32,638 nt of DNA from contig JADLBX010000057.1 in assembly GCA_020847435.1 (NCBI GenBank), positions 1 through 32,638 on the forward strand. The letters run 5' to 3'. The DNA comes from Anaerolineales bacterium. Its GTDB lineage: Bacteria; Chloroflexota; Anaerolineae; Anaerolineales; Villigracilaceae. The first letter of the stretch is position 1; every line of letters starts with the position of its first letter. The notes beneath the pieces were generated by a model that did no database searches, was not told the DNA's origin, and was given only the letters and a program-made list of their open reading frames with translations. The position numbers were made by a program, and so were the translations under genes. Shown piece by piece: positions 7,141 to 15,474 of the stretch.

Positions 7141-7515
7141 CTACACACCGCGCTTGAAAAACACAAAAAAACCGAACGCAAGCGCGAAAAATCCGTGAAC
7201 GGTTAGCAATGAGTTTGCCATTGCCGAACCGTTCATCGCGCCGACCGCGAAAATGGCGGCTTGCAGTGTGTTTTGAAGGAAGAAAGCGAGAACGATAGTG
7301 CGGCGGGTAGGGCTGTCTTCCATGCGGGCGGCAATCCAACTGACCAAGCCGATCAGCAGGGCGTAACCGCCGTTGTTTTGAAACAGCAGCAGAAATTCGG
7401 AACTGAAATCCGTGATGCCGTACTGCGCCGCCATCAGCGCTGGGGCAAAGACAAGAAAGGGAAGTCCGATAGCCATATTGAAGACTTGAAGATACAGCAG
7501 GTATTTGACTTTCAT
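7141..7515 (-). CDS. Small four-helix membrane protein of unknown family
   Basis: This 124-residue protein has predicted helices at about 5-28, 48-65, 73-92 and 101-120. A polar loop, AARMEDSPTRRT, lies between helices 2 and 3, and the protein ends in FFKRGV. The ATG is preceded by AAGGAGAAAACCT. I recognise no named family. Size, topology and position suggest a paralogous relationship in style with the other small membrane proteins of this run, but no sequence identity is evident by eye. Confidence 0.75.
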   Translation of the reverse strand: MKVKYLLYLQVFNMAIGLPFLVFAPALMAAQYGITDFSSEFLLLFQNNGGYALLIGLVSWIAARMEDSPTRRTIVLAFFLQNTLQAAIFAVGAMNGSAMANSLLTVHGFFALAFGFFVFFKRGV

Positions 7516-7586
7516 TAGGTTTTCTCCTTTGGCGAAAAAATTTCACAACCCGCAGGTTTTACATAACTACGGGTTGAATTCTTTCC

Positions 7587-7988
7587 TTACTCCGATTTCG
7601 CCTGCCGCAGGAACACGAATCCCGTCGCGCCGAAGAGCAGATGCAGGATCAGGATGGGAAGCGTTCCCTCCCATCCGCGAAAAGCCCAGATCACGTTTAC
7701 GACAGCATAGGCAAAGAACTCCAGGCAGACCATTGCTCCAATGAAGAATCGGGCGCGGGCGGGGTCGCGACTGGCAACTTCCATTAACGCGCCGAGAACG
7801 ATGAAGACCAGCATTACCACGAAGTTCATGTCCATGGATGCCGCCACGGCAAGTTCATCCCCCGCCTGCGCGGACGGAAGACCTCCCGCGTACATTTCGG
7901 GGTTGAAGAGCGGAATCAGAAGCCCAGCCAACCCAAGGAGCAGGTACCACCCGCCCACAATCCGCAACCACCATTTCAGCTTATTCAT
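7587..7988 (-). CDS. Small four-helix membrane protein
   Basis: This 133-residue protein starts at the ATG at 7988 (MNKLKWWLRIVGGWYLLLG), not the longer reading frame from 8159, because GGAGATGACAAA precedes it and the ATG overlaps the upstream stop (ATGA). Helices are predicted at about 6-26, 52-70, 78-97 and 107-128. A polar Ala/Gly-rich loop (30-50) faces outward. An Arg pair in DPARARFF marks the cytoplasmic turn. Function is unknown; translational coupling links it to the 73-residue protein upstream. Confidence 0.8.
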   Translation of the reverse strand: MNKLKWWLRIVGGWYLLLGLAGLLIPLFNPEMYAGGLPSAQAGDELAVAASMDMNFVVMLVFIVLGALMEVASRDPARARFFIGAMVCLEFFAYAVVNVIWAFRGWEGTLPILILHLLFGATGFVFLRQAKSE

Positions 7989-8206
7989 TTTGTCATCTCC
8001 TTTTTTGACGAATCGGTTTCGGATGAATCCTTCATCCACGTTTCGAGAAACGACACAAGTTCTTCCAAATTTTTGAAGCCAATACGCGCCTCCTTCTGAG
8101 AATCCTGCAAACTGAACCGCCACGCCTGACGGTGTCCATCCGCATCGCGCTCCTCCCACAGAAGCAGGACAAAGTGGTGATAACGCGGCGGTCTCAAATC
8201 AGGCAT
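7985..8206 (-). CDS. Small conserved-looking soluble protein, first gene of the membrane run
   Basis: This 73-residue protein begins MPDLRPPRYHHFVLLLWEERD, followed by a second block WRFSLQD..ARIGFKNLEELVSFLETWM and a charged tail. The beta-strand/turn/helix pattern suggests a compact alpha-beta domain; I know no name for it. The stop overlaps the start of the next gene (ATGA), so the two are translationally coupled, which supports it being real. No strong promoter was seen upstream; the region beyond 8283 is filled by REP repeats. Confidence 0.75.
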   Translation of the reverse strand: MPDLRPPRYHHFVLLLWEERDADGHRQAWRFSLQDSQKEARIGFKNLEELVSFLETWMKDSSETDSSKKEMTK

Positions 8207-8283
8207 GGAAAATCGTTTCCTTTTGTGCTATTCTTGTCGTAATTGTAGGAGTTCATCGTTTAGAAATCGTTTATTTTTCCCTC

Positions 8284-8421
8284 GTACCGCAAACTTTAGT
8301 TTGCGCCTGCCGCCAAAAGGACGAACTGAAGTTCGTCGTACCACCGTACTGCAAACTTCAGTTTGCACTTGCCGCTAAAAGGACGAACTGAAGTTCGTCG
8401 TACTGCAAACTTCAGTTTGCA
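8284..8421. repeat. Array of five palindromic REP units upstream of the RAYT gene
   Basis: Five perfect palindromes of two alternating types occur. Type 1, GCAAACT-TY-AGTTTGC with one extra matching base on each side, lies at 8288-8305, 8350-8367 and 8404-8421. Type 2, GACGAACT-GA-AGTTCGTC, lies at 8320-8337 and 8382-8399. Spacers between type 1 and type 2 are near identical (a TGCCGCYAAAAG core), and GTAC flanks most units, giving about two and a half tandem copies of a composite unit. The last unit ends 14 nt before the RAYT start codon. Confidence 0.92.
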
Positions 8422-8435
8422 AAAAGAGAACCGCC

Positions 8436-9077
8436 ATGCCAGAGACCATCTATTACCGCCGCAAACTGCCGCACATCCACCCGCAGAACAACCCGCTATT
8501 CATCACCTTCAACCTCGTGGATTCAATTCCGCCTGCCGTTGTAGCCGAATTAAAAGAAAAACGCGAGAAAGAACTGCAAGCCGCCAAAACGTCCGCCGAG
8601 CGCTACGACATTCAGAAAAAATATTTTGGACATTACGACAAATGGCTCGACCGTTGCGAGCACGGACACGACTGGCTCAAACACGCAAACATCGCCCAAA
8701 TCGTCGCGGATGAAATTCATCAGTCAGCCAGCCGTCATTACGAACTCTACGCCTATTGCATCATGCCCAATCATGTTCACCTGCTCATCCAATCGCTCAT
8801 TGAAAAGTTTCCACCCTCCAGTATGCCGAGCGCCATCTCTCCCGTCGCTGAAATCATGCGCCTGCTCAAAGGACGCGCCGCCCGTTATTGCAACCTCGCG
8901 CTCAACCGCACGGGCAAATTTTGGCATCACGAATCCTACGATCACTACGTCCGCGATGAAGGAGAGATGGAACGAATCATTCTCTATATCTTGAACAACC
9001 CCATCAAAGCGGGGCTGGCGCAGGAATGGAAGGATTGGAAGTTCACCTATGTCAATCCCGACCTCGGCGAGTGGTAG
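8436..9077 (+). CDS. REP-associated tyrosine transposase (RAYT, IS200-like Y1 family)
   Basis: This 213-residue protein has the Y1 (HUH) transposase core: CIMPNHVHLLIQ with the HxH pair His113 and His115, and the downstream segment KFWHHESYDHYVRDEGEMERI, whose Tyr168 (or Tyr171) is the likely nucleophile. The end, LYILNNPIKAGLA, is the conserved closing motif. The N-terminal LFITFNLVDSIP strand is also typical. RAYTs are single-copy domesticated relatives of IS200 that cleave REP hairpins. This one is bracketed by REP palindromes: five upstream, and one overlapping its stop codon. The coding region is intact, so it may be active. A Shine-Dalgarno (AAGAG) lies between the last REP and the ATG. 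Confidence 0.93.
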   Translation: MPETIYYRRKLPHIHPQNNPLFITFNLVDSIPPAVVAELKEKREKELQAAKTSAERYDIQKKYFGHYDKWLDRCEHGHDWLKHANIAQIVADEIHQSASRHYELYAYCIMPNHVHLLIQSLIEKFPPSSMPSAISPVAEIMRLLKGRAARYCNLALNRTGKFWHHESYDHYVRDEGEMERIILYILNNPIKAGLAQEWKDWKFTYVNPDLGEW

Positions 9078-12021
9078 TACGACAAACTTAAGTTTGTCGT
9101 ACCTCGGCGCTCAACAAATCACACGCGACAACGCCCCCATCACCAGCTTCATCTCCAACAAAGTCCCCGCTTTGCTGGCGTACCTCGCCGTTACGCGCCG
9201 CGCGCACAGCCGCGACAAACTCGCCGCCCTGCTCTGGGGCGAAATGTCCGACGCGGACGCGAAAAATAATTTGCGCCAGGCGCTAGCCAACCTGAAAAAA
9301 TTTTTCGACGACAAGCTGACCATCGCCCGCGACTCGGTTGAATTTACGGGAAATGGATTTGTCGACTCGGTGGAGTTTGACTCTGCCCTCCGCTCCGCTT
9401 CTTCTCTCGACCCTCAGCCTGCCTCTGTTATTCTGACAGATTCCCTGCGCCTCTACCGCGGCGACTTCCTCGAAGGCTTCCACGTCCGCGACGCGCCCGA
9501 CTTTGAAGATTGGATGTTGAGCGAACGCGCCCGCCTGCGCGAACTCGCATTGCAAGCGCTCCACACGCTGACACAATTCCACACATCGCGCGGCGGCTTC
9601 ACCGAAGCGATGACCTTCGCCTCCCGCCTGCTTTCTTTCGACCCCTGGCGTGAAGAGGCGCACCGTCAATTCATGCTCCTGCAAGCGCGGACGGGACAGG
9701 TCAGCGCGGCGCTGGCGCAATATGAAACCTGCAAAAAAATTCTGGAAAAAGAACTCGGCGTCGAGCCTTCGATTGAAACCGCCGCGCTTTACGAAAGAAT
9801 CCGCTCGGCAAGGCAGACGACGAGACACAACATTCCTGCGTCATCCACCGATTTTGTCGGGAGAGATAAAGAATTAAAGATTTTGCGCCAGCAGTTCGCA
9901 GCCCCTGCCTGCCGCCTCATCACGTTGACGGGACTCGGCGGTGCGGGCAAGACTCGTCTCGCGCAGGAGGTTGCGCGTTCGTGCGCGGACATGTTCATCA
10001 ACGGCGCGTGGATAATTCCGCTCGCGGCGGTGGATTCGCAGGGATTGATTCCCGCCATCGGGGACGTTTTCGATTTCCCATTCACCAAAGGCGACGCGAA
10101 GAAGCAGTTGTTGAATTATCTTCGCCAGAAAGAATTGCTGCTTGTGCTGGACAATTTCGAACATCTGCTGGAGTCGTCTGCGCTCGTCGCAGAAATTTTG
10201 GAAGCCGCGCCTGATGCAAAGATTCTTGTCACATCACGCGAGAGGCTGGACGTGAACGGCGAGTGGGTGGTGGAACTGCCTGGGCTGGCTGCCAACTCAA
10301 TGGAGGCTGACCAGCTTTTCGTCCAGAGTGCGAAGCGTGCGCGGGCGGAGATTCAGTTTGGGGAGCAGGATAAAGTCACAGTGTCCGAAATCTGCCGTTT
10401 GGTCGGGGGTCTCCCGTTGGGAATTGAAATTGCGGCGGCGTGGATTCGTTCGATGACGGTAGAGTCGATTCGGGATGAAATTCAAAAGAGTTTGGATTTT
10501 CTCGCGTCGTCGCGCAGGGATGTTCCCGAACGACAACGAAGTTTGCGGGCGGTGTTTGAGTCGTCGTGGGCGCGGTTGAATGAAGCCGAGCAAAAATCGT
10601 TCGCGGCGTTATCGGTCTTTCGCGGCGGGTTCACGCGTGAGGCGGCGGAGCAGGCGGCGGGAATGTTTGATTCGCTTTTGGATAAGTCGCTCGTGCAACG
10701 AAGCGACTCTCGTTTTGAACTGCATGAAGTGACGCGCCAATTTGCGGAAGAAAAATTAACCGCGAAGAAAAAAGCGCGAAACGCTCACGCCGCGTATTTT
10801 GCAAAGTGGGCAGGCGCGCGGGCGCAGTGGAATGAACGCGCGGCGTTCGCAATGATGCGGGATGATTTTGAAAACGTCCGCGCGGCGTGGATGTGGGCGG
10901 GTGAGCAAAAGGATTTTGCGTCGCTTGCGGGCTTGGTGCATTTCACGAAACGCTATCTCGATATTCAGGGACGTTACCGCGAGGGACACGATTTGATGGA
11001 GCGCGCCTTGTCGCAATTTGGCGAAGTTCCCGATGTGAAGGATTTGCCGCTCGACGAACAGGGACAAACGATTGCGAAACTGGTTTTGTATCGGGCGTTG
11101 TTTTTGGCGGACATGGGCAAGCCCGATGAAACCGTCCCGACGCTGGAGGCGTGTCACGAATATTTCGAACGCGCAGGCGATAAGAAACAGGTTATGGCGT
11201 GTTTGAACGCGCTGGGAATCGCGTCGCGCTTTTTGGGTCATGAAGACAAGGGCGAAAAATATTTTCGCGGGCAGTTGGAACTGGCGCGCGAGTTGGGCAG
11301 CCGCCACGAAGAGGCGACGGCGTTGAACAATATTTCCACGGCATTGACCACGCTGGGAAAATTTCAAGAGTCTGAGCAGGTATTGAAAGAGTCGCTTCTA
11401 TTGCGGCGCGACTTGAGCGACGAGGCGGGAGTCTCGTCCACGCTCATCAATTTGTCGGTGACGCTTTTCAACCAGGGACGTTACGAAGAGGAGAAGCCGC
11501 TTCTGCGGGAAGCCATCGAAATTGCGCGCCGAATCAACCAGCCGCGCAACCTGGCGGGCGCGTTGGGGAATCTCGGCACGATATTGTTGAAGGAAAAAAA
11601 TTACGCAGGCGCGTTGGAGCTATTTTTACAGGGACTTGAAACGCATCGCAACACAGGCTATCGTTATGGCATCGCCATCGCGCTGGATAACGTCGGCACG
11701 GCGAATTATCATTTGGGAAACGAGGGCGAGGCGTTGTATTATCTCAAACAATCCATCCGCGAGGCGCGCGATATAAAAGCGGATTTCATCGCGCTGGATG
11801 CGCTGGTTTGGGTGGGCGGAATCCATGCAAGACGCGGGGAGTTGGAGCAGGCGTTCGAGTTGTGGGGGTTGATCCGTCATCATCCGAAGACTGATCCTGA
11901 GACGATTCAGAGTCTGGAGGGGGTGATGAATGGGTTTACGAAAGAAACGGCGAAGTTCCGCGCGGCGGAAGCGAGAGGCAAAGGATTGGAGTTGGGGCAG
12001 GTTGTTGACGGAATAGCGTAG
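9049..12021 (+). CDS. BTAD / NB-ARC ATPase / TPR transcriptional regulator (AfsR-like)
   Basis: This 990-residue multidomain regulator has four parts. Residues 14-105 form an OmpR-type winged helix (LSLSYLG, then the SRDKLAALLWG and NLRQALANLKK helices). Residues 115-255 form a bacterial transcriptional activation domain ending LEKELGVEPSIETAALYERI. An NB-ARC/STAND ATPase follows, with Walker A GLGGAGKT (295-302) and Walker B LLLVLDNFEH (from 363). The TPR-rich C-terminus lies at about 640-980 (repeated ALNNISTALTTLGK-like units). Such proteins sense a ligand through TPRs and switch on nucleotide binding. The start is uncertain: the in-frame ATG at 9049 lies inside the RAYT gene, and a TTG at 9094 falls in the REP palindrome. 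The original start was probably replaced by the RAYT/REP insertion. Confidence 0.88.
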   Translation: MSIPTSASGSTTNLSLSYLGAQQITRDNAPITSFISNKVPALLAYLAVTRRAHSRDKLAALLWGEMSDADAKNNLRQALANLKKFFDDKLTIARDSVEFTGNGFVDSVEFDSALRSASSLDPQPASVILTDSLRLYRGDFLEGFHVRDAPDFEDWMLSERARLRELALQALHTLTQFHTSRGGFTEAMTFASRLLSFDPWREEAHRQFMLLQARTGQVSAALAQYETCKKILEKELGVEPSIETAALYERIRSARQTTRHNIPASSTDFVGRDKELKILRQQFAAPACRLITLTGLGGAGKTRLAQEVARSCADMFINGAWIIPLAAVDSQGLIPAIGDVFDFPFTKGDAKKQLLNYLRQKELLLVLDNFEHLLESSALVAEILEAAPDAKILVTSRERLDVNGEWVVELPGLAANSMEADQLFVQSAKRARAEIQFGEQDKVTVSEICRLVGGLPLGIEIAAAWIRSMTVESIRDEIQKSLDFLASSRRDVPERQRSLRAVFESSWARLNEAEQKSFAALSVFRGGFTREAAEQAAGMFDSLLDKSLVQRSDSRFELHEVTRQFAEEKLTAKKKARNAHAAYFAKWAGARAQWNERAAFAMMRDDFENVRAAWMWAGEQKDFASLAGLVHFTKRYLDIQGRYREGHDLMERALSQFGEVPDVKDLPLDEQGQTIAKLVLYRALFLADMGKPDETVPTLEACHEYFERAGDKKQVMACLNALGIASRFLGHEDKGEKYFRGQLELARELGSRHEEATALNNISTALTTLGKFQESEQVLKESLLLRRDLSDEAGVSSTLINLSVTLFNQGRYEEEKPLLREAIEIARRINQPRNLAGALGNLGTILLKEKNYAGALELFLQGLETHRNTGYRYGIAIALDNVGTANYHLGNEGEALYYLKQSIREARDIKADFIALDALVWVGGIHARRGELEQAFELWGLIRHHPKTDPETIQSLEGVMNGFTKETAKFRAAEARGKGLELGQVVDGIA
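9077..9102. repeat. Perfect 26-nt REP palindrome at the RAYT stop codon
   Basis: The right flank of the RAYT gene is a perfect palindrome with 13-nt arms (9077-9089 and 9090-9102), starting and ending in GTAC, with core CAAACTTAAGTTTG. It begins at the last base of the RAYT stop codon and is read through in frame by the following regulator gene, where it encodes residues of the first beta-strand. Confidence 0.9.
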
Positions 12022-12091
12022 TTGGCGCTCTTGTTTTTGCAGGACTTCAACAGCGCGGTACGCGCCAGACACCATACCTCAGGAGTCAAAC

Positions 12092-13123
12092 ATGAGAACA
12101 ATTTCTGAAATCCGTTTGCAGGGCTTTCGAGCGCTTTTGGCGTTCGTCATTGCCGCGAGCCTGGCGTTCGCGGTGACGCCCGCTCAAGCCTGCGGCTGTG
12201 GCATTTACGTTCCGCTAGACGGCGAGGCAAGCGTCAGCGAAGAACTCGTCCTGATCCGCTGGGACGGTCAGACCGAAGACATCGTCATGACTCTGGGCGT
12301 GCTGGGGAGTTCCAGCGAGGCGGCGGTCGTCTTCCCCGTCCCCGCGCGGGCGGATGTCAAACTTGCGGACGCCGAAATCTTTGACGCGCTGCAGGAATTG
12401 ACGAAGCCTGTCGTCAAGAAACGAATTGCGTTTTTTCAAATGGCAGGCAGCGCCGAGGGCGCGGCTCCTGGCTCCGCTGTGACTCTGCTCGAACGTCAGA
12501 CGCTGGGACCCTTCGACGTTTCCACGCTCGCCGCCACCGACGCGGACGCGCTGGGCAACTGGCTCGCCGAGAACGGTTACCATCTCGCGCCCGAAGTCGC
12601 CGCCGCGCTCGAACCGTATGTGCAGATGAATTGGTACTACGTCGCTGTGCGTCTCTCCCCTGGGACTGACTCGAACGAATTGACGGGCGAACTCGACCCG
12701 CTGTGGATCACTTTCGATCACGATCAAATCGTCTATCCGATGCGGCTTTCAGCGCTGGCGCGCGACTCGCTCACGGTCTTCATGTACGTCCTGGCGGATC
12801 ACCGCGTCCAGAAGCCGATGTCGTTCGGATATGAAGACGTTCAATTCGCCGACTGGGTGGAGCCTGCTTCGCTGGAATCCGATTCGCCGCTCGCGCCCTT
12901 CGTCACGAAGAAATGGTTCCTGACCAAAATCGTCGAGCAGATCTATCAGCCCGAAACCATCACGGACGATTATGTCTTCGAGTTCGCCGCCGCGGACGAA
13001 ACCTATCGCATGGTTCGCTACGAATCCGTCTATATCCCCGTCTCGTTTCTGATTCTTGTTGGGCTTTTTCTGGCTCTCGCCATCGGCGGGGTTTGGATTG
13101 TCAAAAAACTCAAAAGAAAATAG
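12092..13123 (+). CDS. DUF2330 family exported, C-terminally anchored protein
   Basis: This 343-residue protein has an N-terminal signal peptide ending around PAQA-CGCG (residue 33), then the characteristic DUF2330 block CGCGIYVPLDGEASVSEELVLIRWDG and a long beta-rich extracellular region with KLADAEIFDALQEL. A C-terminal membrane helix (about 319-338) is followed by KKLKRK. The Cys pair after the signal (ACGCG) is a hallmark of the family and could be a disulfide, or possibly a lipidation site. The start is supported by CAGGAG eight nt upstream. Function is unknown. It sits 16 nt before recJ, perhaps co-transcribed. Confidence 0.88.
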   Translation: MRTISEIRLQGFRALLAFVIAASLAFAVTPAQACGCGIYVPLDGEASVSEELVLIRWDGQTEDIVMTLGVLGSSSEAAVVFPVPARADVKLADAEIFDALQELTKPVVKKRIAFFQMAGSAEGAAPGSAVTLLERQTLGPFDVSTLAATDADALGNWLAENGYHLAPEVAAALEPYVQMNWYYVAVRLSPGTDSNELTGELDPLWITFDHDQIVYPMRLSALARDSLTVFMYVLADHRVQKPMSFGYEDVQFADWVEPASLESDSPLAPFVTKKWFLTKIVEQIYQPETITDDYVFEFAAADETYRMVRYESVYIPVSFLILVGLFLALAIGGVWIVKKLKRK

Positions 13124-13139
13124 ACTTGATCCTTAACCA

Positions 13140-15434
13140 ATGACTCGCTGGCTTGATCCTCCTCTCGTAGACATTCCCGCTTCATTCTCGGACCTCGACC
13201 TGCCTCTGCTCATTCAGCAGACTCTCATCCGACGCGGCATCGCCACGCCCGAATCCGCTCGCGCCTTCCTTCACCCCGAAGAGACTCCCTCCACGCCGTT
13301 TCCAAACACTGAAACAGCCGTTGAAATAATCCAACATCATCTTGAACGCAAAAATAAAATTTGCGTCTGGGGCGACTTCGACGTGGACGGGCAAACCTCC
13401 ACTGCTTTGCTTGTGCAAACGCTTCAATCCCTCGGCGCGGACGTGGTGTACTACATTCCAATCCGCGGCAAGGAGAGTCACGGCGTTCACATCGAGTCGT
13501 TGACTCCAATCCTCGATAGCGGAGTCAAACTCCTCGTCACCTGCGACACGGGCATCACCGCCCACGAAGCCGTTGATTACGCCAACTCACGCGGCGTGGA
13601 TGTCGTCGTCACCGACCACCATGACCTTGGCGAAACGCTCCCAAATGCCAAAGCGATCATCAATCCCAAATTATTACCCGAGGGTCATGTGCTCAAGAAT
13701 CTCGCGGGCGTGGGTGTAGCGTTTAAACTCGCCGAAGCATTAATTACCAATTACCAATTACTTTTCTCTCAGTCTCCAATCTCTAATCTCGATTTACTTG
13801 ACCTCGTCGCCCTCGGACTCATCGCCGACGTTGCCCTGCTTCAAGGCGAGACGCGCTCGCTCGCGCAAAAAGGGATTCGCCAACTTCGCCAAACAAACCG
13901 CCTTGGCTTGAAAGTGTTGGCAGAACTCTCAAACACGAATCTCGAATCGCTCACCGAAGAAACCATCGGCTTCACTTTTGCGCCGCGCTTGAACGCGCTC
14001 GGCAGGTTGAGCGACGCGAACCCCGCCGTCGAATTACTCATTACGGATAACCCATCCCGCGCCCGCGTCCTCGCCGCGCAGATCGAAGGACTCAACGCGC
14101 AGCGCCGCTTGCTCACGAGTCAAGTCACCGAGGCGGCGGAGGCGCAACTGCGCGAACATCCCGAACTATTGAATGAACCCGCGATTGTCCTGTCGCATCC
14201 CAACTGGCCCGGAGGCGTGGTGGGGATTGTGGCAAATCGCCTCGTTGACCGCTACCACAAACCCGCGCTGCTCCTCACCGAATCAGACGATGGCATCTTG
14301 CGCGGCTCGGCGCGTTCGGTTGAGGGACTTCACATCACCGAAGCGATCGCGTCGCAGAAGGAATCGCTTTTGAATTTCGGCGGTCATCCCATGGCGGCGG
14401 GATTGTCGCTTCAAAAAGAGAATCTTTCCGCGTTCCGTCGCGGACTTGGCAAAGCCATCGAAAAACAACTCGGCGAGATCATCCGCGAAGAGCCGACGCT
14501 GCAAATCGACGCGTGGCTCGGCTTGAATGAAATCAATCTTGAATTGGCTGACGCCCTCGAAGCGCTCGCTCCGTTCGGCGCGGGGAATCCCAAACTCACG
14601 TTTGCGACGCGCGGCGTGACGTTGAAATCCGTTGCGGAGATCGGCAAAACGAAGGAACATCTACGTTTAACTGTTGCCGATGAAGATGATAATGTGCAAA
14701 GCGTTTTATGGTGGGGAGGCGCGGGCGAGGAGTTGCCAGAAACGGGAAGCCGAATTGACATCGCATATTCCGTCCGCGCGTCCACGTTTCGCGGCGCAAA
14801 GCAGGCGGCGGCGACGTTCGATGAGTTTCGCGTGGTGGAGGAGAGGGCGGTTGAAGTAAAGGAAAAGAAATTTGAGATTAGAGACTGGAGATTGGAGACT
14901 GGTCGGATTGATTCTTTGCAGGCGGATGTTCTAATTTGGGCGGAGGGCGCGGAGAAGGCGAAGGGTAAGTCGCGTTTTGAGTTGCATCCCGCCGATGAGT
15001 TGGTGATTTACACAACGCCCGCGTCCCCGGCGGAACTCCGAGCCGCGCTAGACGTTGTCAAACCAAAGATCGTGTATGTGGTTGCTGTTTCCCCCGCAAA
15101 AGAAAAAACGGATCAATTCCTCGCGCGGTTGGCGGGGATGGCGAAATATGCGATCGGCAACACCGGCGGAAGAGTTTCGTTTAACGATTTGGCGGTCGCG
15201 ACCGCGCAACGCGTTGGCGCGGCGCGAATCGGCTTGGAGTGGCTGTCGGCTGGGGGTCACGTAACAGCTGTCCCCGCTGAGGGCGAAGCGGTTCTTTTAT
15301 CCGCTGGGAATGGCGAAAAGAATCAGTATCTGCAAAAAGAGTTGTACGTCGCCGTGCGAGGAATCCTTGAAGAGACGGCGGCATACCGCGAGTATGGCGC
15401 GCGCGCGCAGATCGAGAGTTTGTTCGCCGAGTAA
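13140..15434 (+). CDS. recJ: Single-stranded-DNA-specific exonuclease RecJ
   Basis: This 764-residue DHH-family 5'-3' ssDNA exonuclease is used in recombination and mismatch or base-excision repair. Motifs: DFDVDG (79-84), CDTG (135-138), VTDHHD with the DHH triad at 159-161, the DHHA1 motif GGHPMAAG (about 413-420), then an OB-fold containing APFGAGNP. A C-terminal extension of about 190 residues follows. Two stretches are encoded by low-complexity repeats that also occur between genes (residues about 201-217 and 577-590). Both keep the frame and fall in apparent loops or linkers, so the enzyme is probably functional. The Shine-Dalgarno before the ATG is weak. Confidence 0.92.
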   Translation: MTRWLDPPLVDIPASFSDLDLPLLIQQTLIRRGIATPESARAFLHPEETPSTPFPNTETAVEIIQHHLERKNKICVWGDFDVDGQTSTALLVQTLQSLGADVVYYIPIRGKESHGVHIESLTPILDSGVKLLVTCDTGITAHEAVDYANSRGVDVVVTDHHDLGETLPNAKAIINPKLLPEGHVLKNLAGVGVAFKLAEALITNYQLLFSQSPISNLDLLDLVALGLIADVALLQGETRSLAQKGIRQLRQTNRLGLKVLAELSNTNLESLTEETIGFTFAPRLNALGRLSDANPAVELLITDNPSRARVLAAQIEGLNAQRRLLTSQVTEAAEAQLREHPELLNEPAIVLSHPNWPGGVVGIVANRLVDRYHKPALLLTESDDGILRGSARSVEGLHITEAIASQKESLLNFGGHPMAAGLSLQKENLSAFRRGLGKAIEKQLGEIIREEPTLQIDAWLGLNEINLELADALEALAPFGAGNPKLTFATRGVTLKSVAEIGKTKEHLRLTVADEDDNVQSVLWWGGAGEELPETGSRIDIAYSVRASTFRGAKQAAATFDEFRVVEERAVEVKEKKFEIRDWRLETGRIDSLQADVLIWAEGAEKAKGKSRFELHPADELVIYTTPASPAELRAALDVVKPKIVYVVAVSPAKEKTDQFLARLAGMAKYAIGNTGGRVSFNDLAVATAQRVGAARIGLEWLSAGGHVTAVPAEGEAVLLSAGNGEKNQYLQKELYVAVRGILEETAAYREYGARAQIESLFAE
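13740..13790. repeat. Low-complexity dispersed repeat inside recJ (copy 1)
   Basis: AATTACCAATTACC-type tandem units run into AGTCTCCAATCTCTAATCTC (13771-13790). This 20-mer is closely similar to the reverse complement of the repeats at 14874-14902 and 24182-24226, and the AATTACC units recur at 20508-20560. It encodes the in-frame RecJ segment ALITNYQLLFSQSPISNLD. Confidence 0.8.
14872..14902. repeat. Low-complexity dispersed repeat inside recJ (copy 2)
   Basis: The run contains GAGATTAGAGACTGGAGA (14874-14891), identical over 18 nt to 24207-24224 in the smc-rnc intergenic region, and continues with GATTGGAGACTGG. It encodes the RecJ linker EIRDWRLETG without breaking the frame. Confidence 0.8.
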
Positions 15435-15440
15435 GCGCTT

Positions 15441-15463
15441 GGCAAAATGAACTTCGCGGTACG
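15441..15463. repeat. Degenerate REP copy after recJ
   Basis: GGCAAAATGAACTTCGCGGTAC (read in two parts, 15441-15450 and 15451-15462) is a decayed version of the palindrome at 18152-18174. It keeps the TGAACTT centre and the GGTAC flank, but its arms no longer pair perfectly. It lies 6 nt after the recJ stop. Confidence 0.5.
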
Positions 15464-15474
15464 GTTCGCAGAAG

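Noticed and set aside
8288-8421. CRISPR-like repeats upstream of the RAYT
   Set aside because: Alternating short palindromes with conserved rather than unique spacers, adjacent to a RAYT gene, fit REP elements.
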